DNA from: Planctomycetota bacterium
GTDB taxonomy: Bacteria; Planctomycetota; Phycisphaerae; UBA1845
Length of the DNA stretch: 7,011 nucleotides
Direction of reading: 5' to 3'
Assembly: GCA_022563615.1 (NCBI GenBank)
Contig: JADFMZ010000172.1
Coordinates: 1 to 7,011, forward strand
The notes beneath the pieces were generated by a model. That model had not been told where the DNA came from, did not search any database, and saw only the letters and a program-made list of their open reading frames with translations. Positions within the stretch are counted from its first letter, which is position 1. Every line of letters starts with the position of its first letter. Position numbers and translations under genes: made by a program. Shown here piece by piece: positions 6,273-7,011 of this stretch.

Positions 6273-6605
6273 GTTAGCGCATGTCATACCGAACGCTGAG
6301 GCTAGCGTACCTGCCTGCGTCGGGAAGTGCGGCTGTGTGGCAGGGCCCACGTTCTCGTGGCGATGATATGCTGGGGTGCGTGAAACATGCTCACGCAAGC
6401 GTGGAGCGTGCCACCCGCCTGGTTGGCTTCGTAGAACAGATGCCAGACTCCAAGCATCGGTGTGATCCGCCCTATGAATTCCGGGGTTTGAGGCAATCGG
6501 GCTTGCGGTCAGCTTGATCCCATTAGGCGGCGATCGTGCCTGCCACGCAACTCCTGCGATTGCAATAGTTTGCGTGCAGATGTCAAGCCATGTGGTGCTG
6601 TAGTA
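6273..6605. other. Gene-poor stretch between the tRNA and the PIN gene
   Basis: Open frames here (for example 6281-6517 on +, 6302-6496 on -) give short, Arg/His/Ser-rich products with no recognisable motif, and I do not support any as a gene. A short hairpin ACGCT/AGCGT (6293-6297 with 6304-6308) lies about 20 bases after the tRNA, without a T tract. A stronger dyad lies at 6540-6579. I found no copy of the tRNA 3' end that would mark an attachment-site duplication within the window. Confidence 0.5.
6540..6579. repeat. Ten-base-pair inverted repeat with one bulge, downstream of the PIN gene
   Basis: CTG-c-CACGCAA (6540-6550) pairs with TTGCGTGCAG (6570-6579), ten pairs with one bulged base and a 19-base loop that itself contains TGC/GCA. 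It lies 26 bases beyond the stop codon of the - strand PIN gene. It could form a 3' hairpin on that mRNA, but no T run follows on the - strand, so a standard terminator is not shown. Confidence 0.35.
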
Positions 6606-7011
6606 TTAGTCGTCGTACCCGAATCCCATTTCGCTCCACTTTTTTGTCTCGACAAACTGCGACAAATGTCCGACGTTGTCTGTCACAACTATTGCCCCCG
6701 CTTGCTTGGCTTGAGCAGCTAGGATCGCGTCGCCATCGAGTTCCTTGGGGTGGCCTGTGGGGGTATGTCTGCTTCGAGAATCAGCCCAAAACTGAGCCGC
6801 CTGGAGCATTGCTCGGGTGTCGATCGGAAGATAGATGAGCAGCGCCTTCAGTTTGTCGAGCCGCTGGATGCTTGCCTCCATTTCTTCCAGGATCAAGTTG
6901 CGACGAAGTTCATAGTCAGTAATTTCGGGAATCATGACCTCGCGATCCGATTCCCGCATTGCCCTAAACCATTCCAAAGCGTCCTTGTTCCACCTCGGGT
7001 TCGTTACCATT
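6606..7011 (-). CDS. PIN-domain ribonuclease, VapC-like toxin candidate (5' end outside the window)
   Basis: PIN domains are metal-dependent ribonucleases, many acting as VapC toxins that cut tRNA or rRNA. The 134 visible residues carry PEITDYELRR (28-37, acidic E29/E34), ALLIYLPIDTRAMLQAAQFWADSR (56-79), LDGDAILAAQA (91-101, D92/D94) and VVTDNVGHLSQF (108-119, D111), matching the second to fourth acidic positions of the PIN active site. The family's first catalytic Asp lies just before a segment of the type GLVTNP. The visible VTNP at 2-5 therefore implies that the ATG at 7008-7010 is internal and that the true start lies beyond the right edge. The stop is TAA at 6608-6606. No antitoxin is visible downstream; a vapB-like partner would be expected upstream, off the window. 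Local G+C is near 50%, lower than in dnaK. It could also be a stand-alone PIN nuclease. Confidence 0.75.
   Translation of the reverse strand, partial: MVTNPRWNKDALEWFRAMRESDREVMIPEITDYELRRNLILEEMEASIQRLDKLKALLIYLPIDTRAMLQAAQFWADSRSRHTPTGHPKELDGDAILAAQAKQAGAIVVTDNVGHLSQFVETKKWSEMGFGYDD

Noticed and set aside
6281..6517. 78-codon + strand open frame downstream of the tRNA
   Set aside because: No ribosome binding site is evident, the composition is unlike protein, and the frame shows no motif.

Overview
The window is bacterial chromosomal DNA with tightly packed, mostly G+C-rich genes, ATG/GTG starts preceded by purine-rich ribosome binding sites, and a tRNA gene that does not encode its 3' CCA. 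The gene types (a CpaE/TadZ-family protein with a pseudo-receiver, an HD-GYP-like membrane protein, a tandem-ACT protein, a classical DnaK) and the composition would suit Planctomycetota or a related environmental lineage. No marker settles this, so the taxonomy is only a guess.

Left part (1-2593, + strand): the tail of an unidentified gene (1-99) is followed by a four-helix membrane protein with a degraded HD-GYP domain (188-1162). Next comes a gene-free leader of about 245 bases rich in inverted repeats, then a CpaE/TadZ-like pilus-localisation protein (1409-2593). Both full genes keep the fold of a signalling or localisation protein but have lost key catalytic residues. They could form a small regulatory pair in which a cyclic-di-GMP-related membrane receptor acts with a polar or pilus-positioning factor. 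That link is inferred from adjacency alone.

Middle part (2663-3805, - strand): a four-helix CopD-like membrane protein and, upstream of it, a tandem ACT-domain protein, in the same direction and 147 bases apart. The CopD-like gene is convergent with the TadZ-like gene. The ACT gene is divergent from dnaK across a 379-base regulatory region that holds a perfect 8-bp dyad.

Right part (4185-7011): a complete, well-conserved dnaK starting at GTG, without grpE or dnaJ beside it in the window. After a short gap comes a tRNA with anticodon CAT, preceded by a good -10 box. A further stretch of about 330 bases without a convincing gene contains a strong dyad. The window ends in the 5'-truncated - strand gene of a PIN-domain ribonuclease (VapC-like). 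Base composition falls from about 70% G+C in parts of dnaK to about 50% around the PIN gene, so the region beyond the tRNA may be an acquired accessory segment.
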